The notes: generated by a model from the letters alone, not told the origin. Positions 14,549 through 24,457 are shown, counted from the first letter of the stretch. The stretch is DNA of 41,241 nucleotides from an uncultured Bacteroidota bacterium (GCA_903839875.1 CAIMDZ010000133.1:1-41241); one strand, 5' to 3'. Numbers and translations: made by a program.

Positions 14549-15181
14549 ATGAAAAAGTCAGTAATAAGCTTGTTTGCAATTACCATCTGGATATTTGCGG
14601 CCATCTGTCCGGGAACGTTATCTGCACAAACCAATAAAGGAGACAACGGTCAAAAAACAGAAGGTTACAAATTTGAGAAAGGCCAGGAAATTCATAAAGA
14701 TTATGTGGATAAGATTTTAAAGAAAAAAATGAGGTTGCTGGAGCAGTATCTTACGGCATTGATAAAAAAAGAAGCTCCTGATTACCTGAAAGATGTAGAT
14801 AAGGCTATGGTTTTATTTAATAATGATGAAACAAAACTGGTTACCATCACCAGCAAAACAACAGGTAAAGTTTATGTAAAAACCGTAAAGGAATATCTTA
14901 ACGATGTGTCTAAACTACCTTACAAATCAATTGATGTTACCTACAGGAACTACACGGCAATTGAAAATATCCGTAAACAACCTGATGGTACCTTCAGAGG
15001 TATTGTTGTCTTTGAGCAGGAATTTAAAGGTTATAACCCCGAAGGCGTTGCAATATATGGCGATGTTATTGAGCGGAATATGGAAGTAATTCTCAGGATA
15101 AGAGAATATCCAAAAGATGAAAAATCTCATATTGTTTCAATGGATATTTTCTTCGGAAATTTAGGCGTTACTGAAATGTAA
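14549..15181 (+). CDS. secreted protein, unknown function
   Basis: A 210-residue protein from ATG 14549 (MKKSVISLFAITIWIFAAI, signal peptide ending near LSAQ). A start at 14468 would bury the signal peptide 27 residues inside. A TAGGTTTG box at 14523-14530 also supports the later start. The mature protein is lysine-rich and mixed alpha/beta (KGQEIHKDYVDKILKKKM near the start, RNMEVILRIREYP near the end). No family recognised. A second secreted protein follows 38 bp downstream and is probably co-transcribed. Confidence 0.7.
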   Translation: MKKSVISLFAITIWIFAAICPGTLSAQTNKGDNGQKTEGYKFEKGQEIHKDYVDKILKKKMRLLEQYLTALIKKEAPDYLKDVDKAMVLFNNDETKLVTITSKTTGKVYVKTVKEYLNDVSKLPYKSIDVTYRNYTAIENIRKQPDGTFRGIVVFEQEFKGYNPEGVAIYGDVIERNMEVILRIREYPKDEKSHIVSMDIFFGNLGVTEM

Positions 15182-15219
15182 TTCAGCATTTCAGCAGTTT
15201 GAAAACCCTGAATTCAGGA

Positions 15220-16077
15220 ATGAGTACTGTCAATCATTTTATCTGCATGGTATTATTGGCGCTAGGGTCTGCAACGTCTCAGTGCGGTGCTCAGTATTTC
15301 TCAAACTATGACCCGGGAGATGAAACCTTCAGCCGGAAAATAAAAATTATTGATGAATTTATTGACCGTTTTAATGGCCGGGATTCGTCATTATTTAAGA
15401 CAGCGGCCAAAAACAAACAATATTTATTTACCAGGGGAAGGCAGATAGTGTCGCTATTCAATCTGGAGAATACCTCTTTTACTGATAAGGATACTTCATT
15501 GAAAATATTCTTCAAGCTGGTGATGAATTCTGAGCATCCTGTGTATTTATCTTTCAACGATACTGACTGGTATGCTGAGGCACAGGGCATCTTTTTACTG
15601 AATGGTAAACTGGTTGAAATGCCATTGATCATGAATGTAAAAAGTCAGGGTGATGAATGGTCGAAGTGGATGATAGCAGGAGTAGGGAACATGGTGCCAT
15701 CCAATGAGCCTATGCCGTCCGTTTCTGCCAATATGAAAAATAAATCCGTTCAGTATATTTCATCTTCTGCCTACGCCATGAATTTTGTAGAACTTCATAA
15801 TGTTTTTACAAATGACATGGCGCCGGGTTACTTTTTTGATCCGGCCATATTGAATACCTATAAAGTGAGGCAATTTGCAGCGTCAATTAAAAGCGGCCAG
15901 CTTAAGTTCAGGTATGTGAAGAAAATATCGTTTCATTTTTACCACGTAAATGGCTGGATATTTACAGTTGACCAGTTCAACCGTAAATCCTTAAACAGCG
16001 GCTGGCTGATCAGTAGTATCCAAAAGGTTACAGTTGGTGAAAAAGAGGTAGCCCTGAAGAAATTACTATACCGGTAA
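15220..16077 (+). CDS. secreted protein, unknown function
   Basis: A 285-residue protein from ATG 15220 (MSTVNHFICMVLLALGSA, signal peptide). The alternative TTG at 15199 adds a polar stretch and is less likely. AGGA sits directly before the ATG. The mature part opens YFSNYDPGDETFSRKIKIID. No family recognised. Its position after another exported protein of similar style suggests a shared envelope role. Confidence 0.7.
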   Translation: MSTVNHFICMVLLALGSATSQCGAQYFSNYDPGDETFSRKIKIIDEFIDRFNGRDSSLFKTAAKNKQYLFTRGRQIVSLFNLENTSFTDKDTSLKIFFKLVMNSEHPVYLSFNDTDWYAEAQGIFLLNGKLVEMPLIMNVKSQGDEWSKWMIAGVGNMVPSNEPMPSVSANMKNKSVQYISSSAYAMNFVELHNVFTNDMAPGYFFDPAILNTYKVRQFAASIKSGQLKFRYVKKISFHFYHVNGWIFTVDQFNRKSLNSGWLISSIQKVTVGEKEVALKKLLYR

Positions 16078-16102
16078 AACTTTTGCAAAGGTTGCTGCCC
16101 CA

Positions 16103-16636
16103 TTACTTCGCATCCCTAATGCATGTCACATAATGCTGTATTGAAATTGCGGTATCAGATACCACGTTTTGCTCTGTACCGGCCAAAGAATATTTTACAA
16201 TCTTTTTCGTACTAAAATCTTTTATGGACTGTTCTGTAAGAGGATAATATACATAACGTATAGCCTGGAGTTTATCATCCGTCAAATCATGGCTAACCTG
16301 AATGTTTTCGTCTTCCAGGGCAGACTTGTCATCAAAAACTACTACCAGTTTTTTTTCCTCTTTTTCTACCTGTTCGCCGGCGTCATTTTTTGAGTAAATA
16401 CTTTCAAGGTTTCCGGTTATCCTGAAAATAATATAAAAGTTGTCCGAAGGGTATTCAGGGTCCAGGTTCACATTCCTGGTTACATGTATAGATGCAGGTT
16501 CCAGTGGTTCGTACGGAGACGAATAATTAATAGATTTCTTATCTTCCGAAACCTCTTTTTTTATACGTTTACAATAATCCTGGCCCGAAGCGGAACAACA
16601 GAGAGTAAGTAATAAAAGGTAAAGAACGAATTTCAT
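16103..16636 (-). CDS. secreted protein, unknown function
   Basis: A 177-residue protein with a signal peptide (MKFVLYLLLLTLCCSASGQ). The mature region contains DYCKRIKKEVSEDKKSINY, then beta-strand-rich text with YYPLTEQSIKDFSTKKIVKY near the end. Two cysteines remain in the mature chain. It converges with the gene at 15220 across a 25-bp gap. No family recognised. Confidence 0.7.
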   Translation of the reverse strand: MKFVLYLLLLTLCCSASGQDYCKRIKKEVSEDKKSINYSSPYEPLEPASIHVTRNVNLDPEYPSDNFYIIFRITGNLESIYSKNDAGEQVEKEEKKLVVVFDDKSALEDENIQVSHDLTDDKLQAIRYVYYPLTEQSIKDFSTKKIVKYSLAGTEQNVVSDTAISIQHYVTCIRDAK

Positions 16637-16759
16637 GCCCTTAAGTTTAGATAACGTTACTATGGAACGATGAATTAAATATACAAATTTTATCAGGGTT
16701 TTTAAAAGTTTCAGTAAACCCTATAGTAAAATGATTATTTTGGAAGATAAATTGAATTT

Positions 16760-18148
16760 ATGAACCGGAAAACTGCTGCCATATGGTATATAACCTCCTT
16801 TGCAGGTTTAGGCATAGTTATATGGCTGGTTTTCACGTTGGGTAAACAGTTGGAATCCTCTTCAAATATCCAATTACCAGAATCAATTTCAGAAGCGTCT
16901 TTCTTACAGATTGTAGCAGAGGCAATTAAACATCCTCTCGCCATCTTTATTTTACAGCTTATTCTTATTATTGTTGCTTCGCAGTTATGTGCCCGCCTGT
17001 TTAAAAAGATAGGACAGCCTTCCGTAATGGGTGAGATTCTTGCCGGTATTCTTCTTGGTCCTTCCCTGATGGGAGCCTTGTTACCGCAATTCAGCTCTTT
17101 TGTTTTTCCTCCTTCCTCACTGATCAATTTGCAAATGCTTAGCCAGGTTGGGCTTATTCTATTCATGTTTGTAATTGGCATAGAACTTGACCTGCGCCTG
17201 CTGAAGCAAAAAGCCCGTGCAGCAATATTTATAAGTTATTTCAGTATCATCTTTCCTTTCTGCCTGGGTATAGGCTTGTCGTATTTTTTGTATGAACGTT
17301 TTGCGCCTCATCAAATACCTTTTTATGCTTTTTCGTTATTTACCGGAATTGCGATGAGCATTACTGCCTTCCCGGTGCTTGCCCGCATAATCAGGGAGCG
17401 GGGATTAAACGGGACGAAATTGGGGATTATAGCCATAACGGCGGCAGCTTCGGGCGATGTGGCTGCATGGTGCATACTTGCTTTTATTATTGCTATTGTC
17501 AATGCAGGTTCTATTAGTTCATCACTGTATACCATTATTGAGGTCGCTGCATATGTTTGTGTGATGCTGCTGGTAGTAAGACCTTTGCTTAAAAAACTGG
17601 CTTTACCGGCGGAAGGCAGTACTGTAATGAAGCGTTCATCAATGGCTATAATTTTCGTAACGCTTCTGGCTAGCAGCTATTGCTGTGAAGTAATAGGTAT
17701 TCATGCACTTTTTGGCGCATTCCTTGCCGGGGCAGTAATGCCTGAGGAATGGAATTTCCGCAAGCTGCTAATTGACAAGATTGAGGATGTAGCGCTGGTG
17801 CTGCTGCTGCCCCTGTTTTTTGTTTTCACCGGACTACGTACACAAATAGGTCTGTTAGATGATCCATCTTTATGGCTTACCTGTAGCCTCATTATTCTTG
17901 TGGCCGTTACCGGGAAGTTTGGCGGAAGCGCCATTGCTGCCCGCATTACAGGTGAGTCAATGAAAGATAGCCTTTCTATCGGTGCACTCATGAATACAAG
18001 GGGGCTGGTAGAACTTGTGGTTTTGAATATTGGTTATGATCTCCATATTCTTACTCCCCGGATATTTACGATGATGGTAATTATGGCGCTGGTTACTACA
18101 TTCATGACGAACCCTGCCATAAATTTGATTAACAGGATATATAAATGA
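16760..18148 (+). CDS. cation:proton antiporter, CPA2 family
   Basis: A 462-residue inner-membrane protein with about 12-13 membrane helices and the Na+/H+ exchanger (CPA2/Kef-like) fold. Motifs: KKIGQPSVMGEILAGILLGP, IGIELDLRLLKQKA, the GIAMSITAFPVLARI helix, and TRGLVELVVLNIGYD. It lacks the C-terminal RCK/TrkA-N domain of KefB/C, so it is a short form. The likely role is proton-coupled Na+ or K+ extrusion. It stands alone between convergent and unrelated genes. Confidence 0.9.
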   Translation: MNRKTAAIWYITSFAGLGIVIWLVFTLGKQLESSSNIQLPESISEASFLQIVAEAIKHPLAIFILQLILIIVASQLCARLFKKIGQPSVMGEILAGILLGPSLMGALLPQFSSFVFPPSSLINLQMLSQVGLILFMFVIGIELDLRLLKQKARAAIFISYFSIIFPFCLGIGLSYFLYERFAPHQIPFYAFSLFTGIAMSITAFPVLARIIRERGLNGTKLGIIAITAAASGDVAAWCILAFIIAIVNAGSISSSLYTIIEVAAYVCVMLLVVRPLLKKLALPAEGSTVMKRSSMAIIFVTLLASSYCCEVIGIHALFGAFLAGAVMPEEWNFRKLLIDKIEDVALVLLLPLFFVFTGLRTQIGLLDDPSLWLTCSLIILVAVTGKFGGSAIAARITGESMKDSLSIGALMNTRGLVELVVLNIGYDLHILTPRIFTMMVIMALVTTFMTNPAINLINRIYK

Positions 18149-18176
18149 AAGAGTGGGATGTCATTGAAACGGCAAA

Positions 18177-20738
18177 TTACCACTCCCCATGCATCGGATA
18201 ATTCCGCGCTGTTGAGAATCCGTTCATATTGATGCTGAATCTTATGCCTGAGTTTCTTCCATTGTTACTGTCCCATGACTGAATATAATCTATGCGTAAT
18301 GGCCGGACTAATTTATATCCAATATTGTCTATACCGGCAAAGGCCTCAGAATAATAATTATTTTGGCCTGCGTAGAAGGCATTCCCTCCAAACAGTAAAT
18401 ACCAGCGGGCTTGCCTGAGTAAGGGTATCTTGTTGCTTATTAGTCCGTTCAGGTGGTACTCCAGGTGTCCTTCACCATACAATGATACTTTATTGCTGAA
18501 TTCATAATATTGTGCAAACTGGAAACTCTGCAGATAGGGTGAGGCAATACCAATGCCACGATCACCATACAGATGCATCAGGTCAGGTATGGCTACTGCC
18601 CGGCTGTTCAAAAAACCACCGGCCGAGCAATTGTAATTTAATACCCCGAACAGCTTCAGGTTCAGATTGTTCTGTATGGTAAACCGCCATCTGTCGAAAT
18701 CTGCAACACTATTGAATATGCCGGGAATTCCTTTTTGGTAAGTCAGCGTAAATCTGGGCCACCTGCTGCTGCTTGAGTTAGCAACTTTGTAATCAGGGAA
18801 TTGAGTATAGGTGTAGCCCGGTTTATAAGATACGGAAGCCTGTAGCAAAGCTGCATCATTTTTTCCGGTAATCGTTGCCTGCTGAATTAAATTGGCCGGA
18901 GTATTTGTTTTAAATCCTCCATAATCACCCGGAATAAAACTATAGTTAGTGGTATTATCCAATGGTATCCGCTGCTGGTAAGAAGCTTTGAAATACCAGG
19001 AAAGGCCAGTGCCGTAGTTCCGGGCTATATAAGCTGTTGCATCCCGGCGCTCATAGATTTTCAGGTCATTTTCCCGATAGAGCAATGCGTACAAGCTATT
19101 CAGCCATTGCGAAACAGGGTTATCCGGGTCGTACTGAAAAACATACTTGCCACCTTCTAAACCATAGGTCCATGAACTGCTTGGAAAAGCTCTTTCGTGA
19201 GTAATATAATAAAGCCTGGCAGTTGCATTGAAGTGTGCATTACTGAAGCCATAGCGCATGGCAAGGTTGCCAAAAATATGTTTGCCGGTATCTACCATGT
19301 GCCACCAACTGATTTTAGGGGCCACATTAAAACCTTCCACAATGTTGTAGTTCACTATATTGTCGTTACCTAAACCTATGAGGATACCATTAATGCTTAC
19401 ATGGTTTACGTATTTTTTGCCAGAGAAGGAATAACCTTTGGTCAGCAAATTTAAAGGCTTGAATTTATTATTGACCCTGCGGAGGGAATCAGTATATGCC
19501 GGGTCGGAGAACTTTTTTACCAGGCTGTCTTTAATAATAAAATTATCCCGCTCATCTGTTTCAAGTGGAATAGGCCGGGAAGCTTTCCAATGCGTACTGT
19601 CCTTTTTATTTGCTGTTTTATCATAAGCGCTGATAACCTTATTTGCGAATATGCTGTCCGGTAAAGTTTCATTTACCTTTTGATTGTTATAAACAGTAAC
19701 ACCATTTGCTGTAACATCGAACGCGAGTATCTTTAAGGTAAAATACATTACCTGGCTTTTTATTACCCAAATATCTTTATCCAGGGGTAGAAACAGTTGG
19801 TCTACTCGCATGGTATCTACCATATCCATACCCGATTGCTTTGTAAGGGTAAGGTTCAGGCTGTGAATGGCCCAGTCGTCCTCAACAATATACAGGTATC
19901 CATTAAAACACGGTTCATAATCTCTTTTTTGAGTTACACGGATTTTGAAAATGACATGTCCCTGTTCCTCAAATTGTCCCAGGAGTTTGTACTTATAATA
20001 GCTGAGCGCATTTTCAGATATTGGTGAAATGAAGCCCCGTGACCCTTTCCCGAAAATGTTTACATTATTGTCGTAAAAGCTGATCACAGACGGGAATTGC
20101 GAAAATCCCAATCCGCTCTGGTCACCACTTTCATGTACAGAGTGAATTATTGTTTTTTCATTTTCCTCTGAACGGTAATAATCTGCTTCTTCCTCGGTTA
20201 AAAAAAGAACGCCCTTACCATTGCTGTCTACAGCATTGGTTTCGTCTTTAACCTTTTGCCCCATAAATTTATCCGGCATTTTCCTTGATCTGAGCACACC
20301 TTTCAGGTAAATGGATGTCTGGAATGATTTCACCTGGTCCAGATGAAACTGGCGTCTTTTTATAGTATTACGTATTATCCGGTAGGCAGGGTCTTCGGCC
20401 GATGCGTCTACTACAACTTCCTTCATTTCAAGGCTTTGTTCCTTTAAAATAAATACATGTTCTATTGTTTCATTGCCGGTAAAGGATACATTGAATGTGG
20501 TTTGTTTGAAACCAATATACTGGCAAACAACTTTGTAAAGGCCAGGTGCAACAGCCAGCTCAAAATCTCCGTTCCCATTGGCATTTACCCCAATTGTGGT
20601 GCCTTCAATATAGATGGTAGCGTTAGGAAGCCGTACACCCTGTTCATCTGTAACCTTACCTTTAAGATTACCGGCAAAAAGATAGCCTGGCAGAAATGCA
20701 AGTAAAATGGTAAGCAGGAGTTTGGTATACTTCGGCAT
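18177..20738 (-). CDS. DUF5686 / CarboxypepD-regulatory-like outer-membrane protein
   Basis: An 853-residue exported protein. The signal peptide ends near LFAG. Residues ~24-115 form a carboxypeptidase-regulatory-like beta-sandwich (LKGKVTDEQGVRLPNATIYI, LYKVVCQYIGFKQ, EMKEVVVDA). The rest matches the DUF5686 family of Bacteroidota (AEDPAYRIIRNTIKRR, then a long beta-rich part ending with RISIN-type strands), consistent with a C-terminal outer-membrane beta barrel. Function is unknown; the front domain resembles those of TonB-dependent receptors. It is followed on the same strand order by the kinase gene upstream (27-bp gap), so the two may share a transcript. Confidence 0.85.
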   Translation of the reverse strand: MPKYTKLLLTILLAFLPGYLFAGNLKGKVTDEQGVRLPNATIYIEGTTIGVNANGNGDFELAVAPGLYKVVCQYIGFKQTTFNVSFTGNETIEHVFILKEQSLEMKEVVVDASAEDPAYRIIRNTIKRRQFHLDQVKSFQTSIYLKGVLRSRKMPDKFMGQKVKDETNAVDSNGKGVLFLTEEEADYYRSEENEKTIIHSVHESGDQSGLGFSQFPSVISFYDNNVNIFGKGSRGFISPISENALSYYKYKLLGQFEEQGHVIFKIRVTQKRDYEPCFNGYLYIVEDDWAIHSLNLTLTKQSGMDMVDTMRVDQLFLPLDKDIWVIKSQVMYFTLKILAFDVTANGVTVYNNQKVNETLPDSIFANKVISAYDKTANKKDSTHWKASRPIPLETDERDNFIIKDSLVKKFSDPAYTDSLRRVNNKFKPLNLLTKGYSFSGKKYVNHVSINGILIGLGNDNIVNYNIVEGFNVAPKISWWHMVDTGKHIFGNLAMRYGFSNAHFNATARLYYITHERAFPSSSWTYGLEGGKYVFQYDPDNPVSQWLNSLYALLYRENDLKIYERRDATAYIARNYGTGLSWYFKASYQQRIPLDNTTNYSFIPGDYGGFKTNTPANLIQQATITGKNDAALLQASVSYKPGYTYTQFPDYKVANSSSSRWPRFTLTYQKGIPGIFNSVADFDRWRFTIQNNLNLKLFGVLNYNCSAGGFLNSRAVAIPDLMHLYGDRGIGIASPYLQSFQFAQYYEFSNKVSLYGEGHLEYHLNGLISNKIPLLRQARWYLLFGGNAFYAGQNNYYSEAFAGIDNIGYKLVRPLRIDYIQSWDSNNGRNSGIRFSINMNGFSTARNYPMHGEW

Positions 20739-20765
20739 ATTTCTTCAGGGGCAATAATCACCTGC

Positions 20766-21410
20766 TTATTTCTTACTAAACAGGCCATGAATCTGTGCAT
20801 CTATTTTACGTACCACGTCTGCCAGATCTTCTTCTTTATCTGCAAAATTACAATTGTCAACATCTATTATCAGCAATGGTCCGTCGGTATATTTATCAAT
20901 CCATTTATTATAAAATCCATTTAGTCTTTTCAGGTAATCTAGCCTGATATTTTCTTCATACTCACGGCCACGTTTTTGTATCTGGTCTACAAGCGCCGGT
21001 ATAGAAGCGCGCAGGTATATCAGCAGATCGGGTGGCTGAATCAGTGTTTTCAGATTCTGGAAGAAAGAAGTATAATTTTCAAAATCGCGCTTGGTCATCA
21101 GGCCCATATCAAACAGGTTGGGGGCGAAAATATAGGCGTCTTCATAAATGGTACGGTCCTGTATTACTGTTTCATTCCCGTTCCTGATTTCTATGAGATT
21201 TTTAATACGGTTGTTCAGGAAGTATATCTGCAGGTTGAACGCCCATCGCGGCATGTCTTCATAAAAATCCACGAGGTAGGGGTTATGTTCAATGTCTTCG
21301 AAGTGAGGTTCCCATTTATAATGCTTTGCTAGCATGCCGGTCAATGTTGTTTTACCGGATCCTATATTTCCGGCAACTGCTATATGTTGAGTAATTTTCT
21401 TTGGAGGCAT
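20766..21410 (-). CDS. deoxynucleoside kinase
   Basis: A 214-residue P-loop kinase of the deoxyadenosine/deoxycytidine kinase family. P-loop GNIGSGKTTL is at 16-25, the DRTIYEDAYIF segment corresponds to the DRS motif, and KRGREYEENIR is the LID arginine region. It phosphorylates deoxynucleosides with ATP in the salvage pathway. Exact substrate (dA, dC or dG) cannot be read from sequence. Confidence 0.9.
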   Translation of the reverse strand: MPPKKITQHIAVAGNIGSGKTTLTGMLAKHYKWEPHFEDIEHNPYLVDFYEDMPRWAFNLQIYFLNNRIKNLIEIRNGNETVIQDRTIYEDAYIFAPNLFDMGLMTKRDFENYTSFFQNLKTLIQPPDLLIYLRASIPALVDQIQKRGREYEENIRLDYLKRLNGFYNKWIDKYTDGPLLIIDVDNCNFADKEEDLADVVRKIDAQIHGLFSKK

Positions 21411-21616
21411 GTCGAATTGAGTGTTCTTGTACAGTATTACACAATATACTGAGCAATTTCAAGAAAAGAAGAAATTTCTAATAATCTACAGTTATAAAGT
21501 TTTTATTCATCATCCTTTATATGCACCGCTTTTAATAATAATCTCAAATTAGATTATAACATGTGAAGTTCATCAAAGTTGATAGAGCACAGCAGATATT
21601 CTCCAGTGAAGCCCCT

Positions 21617-22627
21617 TTAGGGGTTTGGGGTATAGTAATCTATCCCAATCAGTTTCCTTGCACCGGCAATTGTTGCTGATGCGCCAGTGCGTGCTTTTTC
21701 TGCCCCTTCTTTCAGTATTTTCCGTATCAGCGTCTCGTCATTCTGCAACTCTTTGGCACGTTCCCGTATCGGGCGAATAAACGCAGCCATATCCTCTGCA
21801 AGTTGCTTCTTCAAATCCCCGTACCTGATGTTGCAGTCGTTGTAATTGTTGCGGAATGTTTCATACGTCTCCGGTTTGGATGTAAGTTGCAGGAGCAGGA
21901 AAAGGTTTTGTATAAAGTCGGGCATTACAGCATTTGGTTCCGTGGGGCCTGCATCAGTCTTTGCCTTCATTATTTTCTTCCTTATGGTATCATCATCATC
22001 ACTCAGGAAAATAGTGGCATTCACGTTTTCGCTCTTGCTCATTTTGCCTACGCCATCCAGGCTCATAATTTTCACTGTGTCTTTATTGAACCGGAATACC
22101 TGCGGCTCCGGGAAAAAATCTCCGTACCTTTTATTGAACCGTTCGGCAAAATTGCGCGCCATTTCCAGGTGTTGCTCCTGGTCTTTGCCAACAGGTACTT
22201 TTACGGCCCTTTGAATAAGAATGTCGGCCGCCATCAGAACGGGGTAGGTGAGCAGGCCTGCATTTACATTATCGGGTTGCGTGCGCACCTTATCCTTGAA
22301 TGTGGGCACCTTTTCCAGTTCACCCTTATAGGCCATCATATTCAGCATCAGGTAAAGCTCAGGTATTTCCGGAATATCGCTTTGTGCGTAAAGCGCCACC
22401 TTTTCCGGGTCAAGGCCGCTGGCTATGTTTTCGGCTACCACCCTGAAAACATTTGCTTTCAGGTCTTTAGGATCGGGATGGGTGGTCAGCGAATGGTAAT
22501 CAGCTACAAAAAAATAACAGTTATAATCTTCCTGCATTTTTACATAATTCTGTATAGCGCCAAAATAATTACCGAGGTGTAAATAGCCTGTTGAGCGGAT
22601 GCCGCTCACCACAATTTCCTTATTCAT
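21617..22627 (-). CDS. trpS: tryptophan--tRNA ligase
   Basis: A 336-residue class I aminoacyl-tRNA synthetase charging tRNA-Trp. The HIGH-type motif is HLGNYFGAIQNY near residue 16, and the KMSKS motif is exact in GKMSKSENVNATIF near 195. Length is normal for bacterial TrpRS. Start chosen at ATG 22627 (MNKEIVVSGIRSTGYLHLG), since TrpRS begins just before the HLGN motif. An upstream in-frame extension of 33 residues crosses the promoter box and is not family-like. Confidence 0.95.
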   Translation of the reverse strand: MNKEIVVSGIRSTGYLHLGNYFGAIQNYVKMQEDYNCYFFVADYHSLTTHPDPKDLKANVFRVVAENIASGLDPEKVALYAQSDIPEIPELYLMLNMMAYKGELEKVPTFKDKVRTQPDNVNAGLLTYPVLMAADILIQRAVKVPVGKDQEQHLEMARNFAERFNKRYGDFFPEPQVFRFNKDTVKIMSLDGVGKMSKSENVNATIFLSDDDDTIRKKIMKAKTDAGPTEPNAVMPDFIQNLFLLLQLTSKPETYETFRNNYNDCNIRYGDLKKQLAEDMAAFIRPIRERAKELQNDETLIRKILKEGAEKARTGASATIAGARKLIGIDYYTPNP

Positions 22628-22631
22628 TGTG

Positions 22632-22639
22632 CAAATATA
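22632..22639 (-). promoter_or_regulatory. -7 box immediately upstream of trpS
   Basis: Minus-strand TATATTTG, four bases before the ATG at 22627. With a start site 4-6 nt after the box, the message would be leaderless or nearly so. Confidence 0.55.
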
Positions 22640-22762
22640 ATGAGTCGGGGGTTTATTATCCCTGCCTGAAGCATTAATACAAAACAGCCGTGTTCTTTTT
22701 AAAGGAATACGGCAGACTTGAAACAATATATATTAATATATAAAATGTTTTGCGGTTTACTG

Positions 22763-24004
22763 TTACTGTAGCTTGAAAACCAATGGGAGGTAAAAAACAA
22801 CATTTACCTTCTTGCCGTCTTTCATACGGCCAGGCTCCCATTTAGGCATTTTACCAATTAGGTCAAGTGCTGCGCGTGATAATGAAGAGTCTGGAGATTT
22901 TGCAATTGTAACTGGCAATACTGCCCCATCATTCATCACTATGAATTTAACTACCACCTTCCCTTCTATTTGATGTACTCTGGCATATTCCGGGTACTTC
23001 ATTTCTCTCGAAATGAATGCTATCATCGAATCACTCCCACCCAGGAATTGAGGATATACATCAGGGGACTTTTCTGTGTCAATGCGATCCATTTTGCTGT
23101 TTTGCATTGAAAATGGTTTAACACTATACTTGCTTTGGCCTTTGGTTGCGTCCTTTTTCTCACAACTTTGTATAACAGCGGCAACTGTAAAAAATAATAG
23201 TAGCGATGCAGCCACTTGCGCTACAGCTTTTACCGGAGAAGCCTTACCGTTCTTTTGTAACATCATAATTCTGCGTTTTATGGGGTGAATAATAAATGAA
23301 TGCATTTCGGGCAGACATGGCGTGTTGAATATTGAGGATAGGATCAGTTGTGCATATTCCTGTTTGTTTGCATTTACATGTGCATCCGCCTGAAATTCGT
23401 GCACTTGTTTTATTTCCTTCTTTATCCAGATCAGGAACAGGTTGGGCCACAAAATGGCTTGTAATAAATTCAGAAAAATTATGTCGCGGGTGTGATGCAA
23501 TTGAATGTGGGCTTGCTCGTGCTTTAAAATAGTTTCGTTCACTTCCCTGCCGGGAAACAGTATGTATTTGCCAAAACTGCCGGGTCCGTAACCTGAATCC
23601 CGAATTAATACATAACTACCCACATGCTCGCTCTTTCCTTTTCTTATTATTTGCCTGATCCGTATTAATTTCCACAAAAAGAAGGTCAGTACAATTGCAG
23701 CAATCAGGCAATACCGTAAGTAGGGAATAAAGATTAAGGGAAGATTCGTTGGATGGTTTCCGAAATATTTTACAGGATCACCACCTATTATTATCTCAGG
23801 CAGGGTAAACTGAAATGTCGTGATGCTTTGCATCCGTTCCTGAGCCGCTGACGGTAATCGGAGTAATGGCAGCATTAGCGGTAATACAGTGCATGCCAGC
23901 ATATAATATCTGCTTAATTGGTACACGGGCTTGTTACGGAGAAATAGTGCATATACCAGCAACATGGTTGCGGTATACAAGATCACTTCAATGAGGTATA
24001 ACAT
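22763..24004 (-). CDS. BlaR1-type M56 peptidase with TonB C-terminal domain
   Basis: A 413-residue membrane protein. Four N-terminal and central membrane helices surround a gluzincin M56 core: LKHEQAHIQLHHTRD with the HExxH-type zinc motif, then HEFQADAHV. A further helix precedes a periplasmic TonB C-terminal-like domain (~335-413: YPEYARVHQIEGKVVVKF, MPKWEPGRMKDGK). It probably senses envelope or antibiotic stress and triggers removal of the BlaI-type repressor encoded 6 bp upstream. The TonB fusion is common in Bacteroidota but its partner is unknown. Confidence 0.9.
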   Translation of the reverse strand: MLYLIEVILYTATMLLVYALFLRNKPVYQLSRYYMLACTVLPLMLPLLRLPSAAQERMQSITTFQFTLPEIIIGGDPVKYFGNHPTNLPLIFIPYLRYCLIAAIVLTFFLWKLIRIRQIIRKGKSEHVGSYVLIRDSGYGPGSFGKYILFPGREVNETILKHEQAHIQLHHTRDIIFLNLLQAILWPNLFLIWIKKEIKQVHEFQADAHVNANKQEYAQLILSSIFNTPCLPEMHSFIIHPIKRRIMMLQKNGKASPVKAVAQVAASLLLFFTVAAVIQSCEKKDATKGQSKYSVKPFSMQNSKMDRIDTEKSPDVYPQFLGGSDSMIAFISREMKYPEYARVHQIEGKVVVKFIVMNDGAVLPVTIAKSPDSSLSRAALDLIGKMPKWEPGRMKDGKKVNVVFYLPLVFKLQ

Positions 24005-24010
24005 AAGACA

Positions 24011-24388
24011 TTAATTTTTGGAGTTATCATTTTTTAATTCTTTCAAAATACTTTCCAGTTCTTCTATGCTGATATTTTTTTCCCTGGCAAAAAAGGATAG
24101 CATATTGGAGTAAGAACCTTCAAAATACCCTTTCACAAACTGCTTCATTGACCGCTTGGTATAATCTTCTTTTTTTACCAACGGGTAATATCTGTTCGAT
24201 TTTCCAAATGATTCGTAAGCCACAAATCCTTTGTCAGAAAGTATTTTGATAATAGTACTTACCGTATTGTAATGAGGCTTGGGTTCCGGTAGTTCGTCAA
24301 CTATGTCTTTTACAAATGCTTTATCCAGTTTCCACAGTACATGCATTATCTCTTCTTCTGCCTTGGTTAACGGTTTAAATGCCTTCAT
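24011..24388 (-). CDS. BlaI/MecI-family repressor
   Basis: A 125-residue winged-helix regulator. The start LTKAEEEIMHVLWKLD and HYNTVSTIIKILSDKGFV are the BlaI/CopY DNA-binding signature, and the C-terminal helices form the dimer and protease-sensitive region. It forms a two-gene operon with the M56 peptidase. Dyads directly upstream suggest autorepression. Confidence 0.92.
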   Translation of the reverse strand: MKAFKPLTKAEEEIMHVLWKLDKAFVKDIVDELPEPKPHYNTVSTIIKILSDKGFVAYESFGKSNRYYPLVKKEDYTKRSMKQFVKGYFEGSYSNMLSFFAREKNISIEELESILKELKNDNSKN

Positions 24389-24401
24389 ATTGCTTGCTTT
24401 A

Positions 24402-24457
24402 ACTAAGTTTTTAGTAAATGTACTAACTATTTAGTTAATCAACTATAAAGTTAGTTG
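24402..24457. promoter_or_regulatory. triple ACTAA/TTAGT-type operator cluster
   Basis: Three dyads lie upstream of the BlaI gene: ACTAAGTTTTTAGT (24402-24415), TACTAACTATTTAGTTA (24421-24437) and CAACTATAAAGTTAGTTG (24440-24457). Spacing and half-sites suit cooperative binding of a BlaI-type dimer. Confidence 0.65.

Noticed and set aside
21803..22582. 259-codon open frame on the plus strand opposite trpS
   Set aside because: It is fully antisense to trpS, which has exact class I motifs, and its translation has no domain-like pattern.
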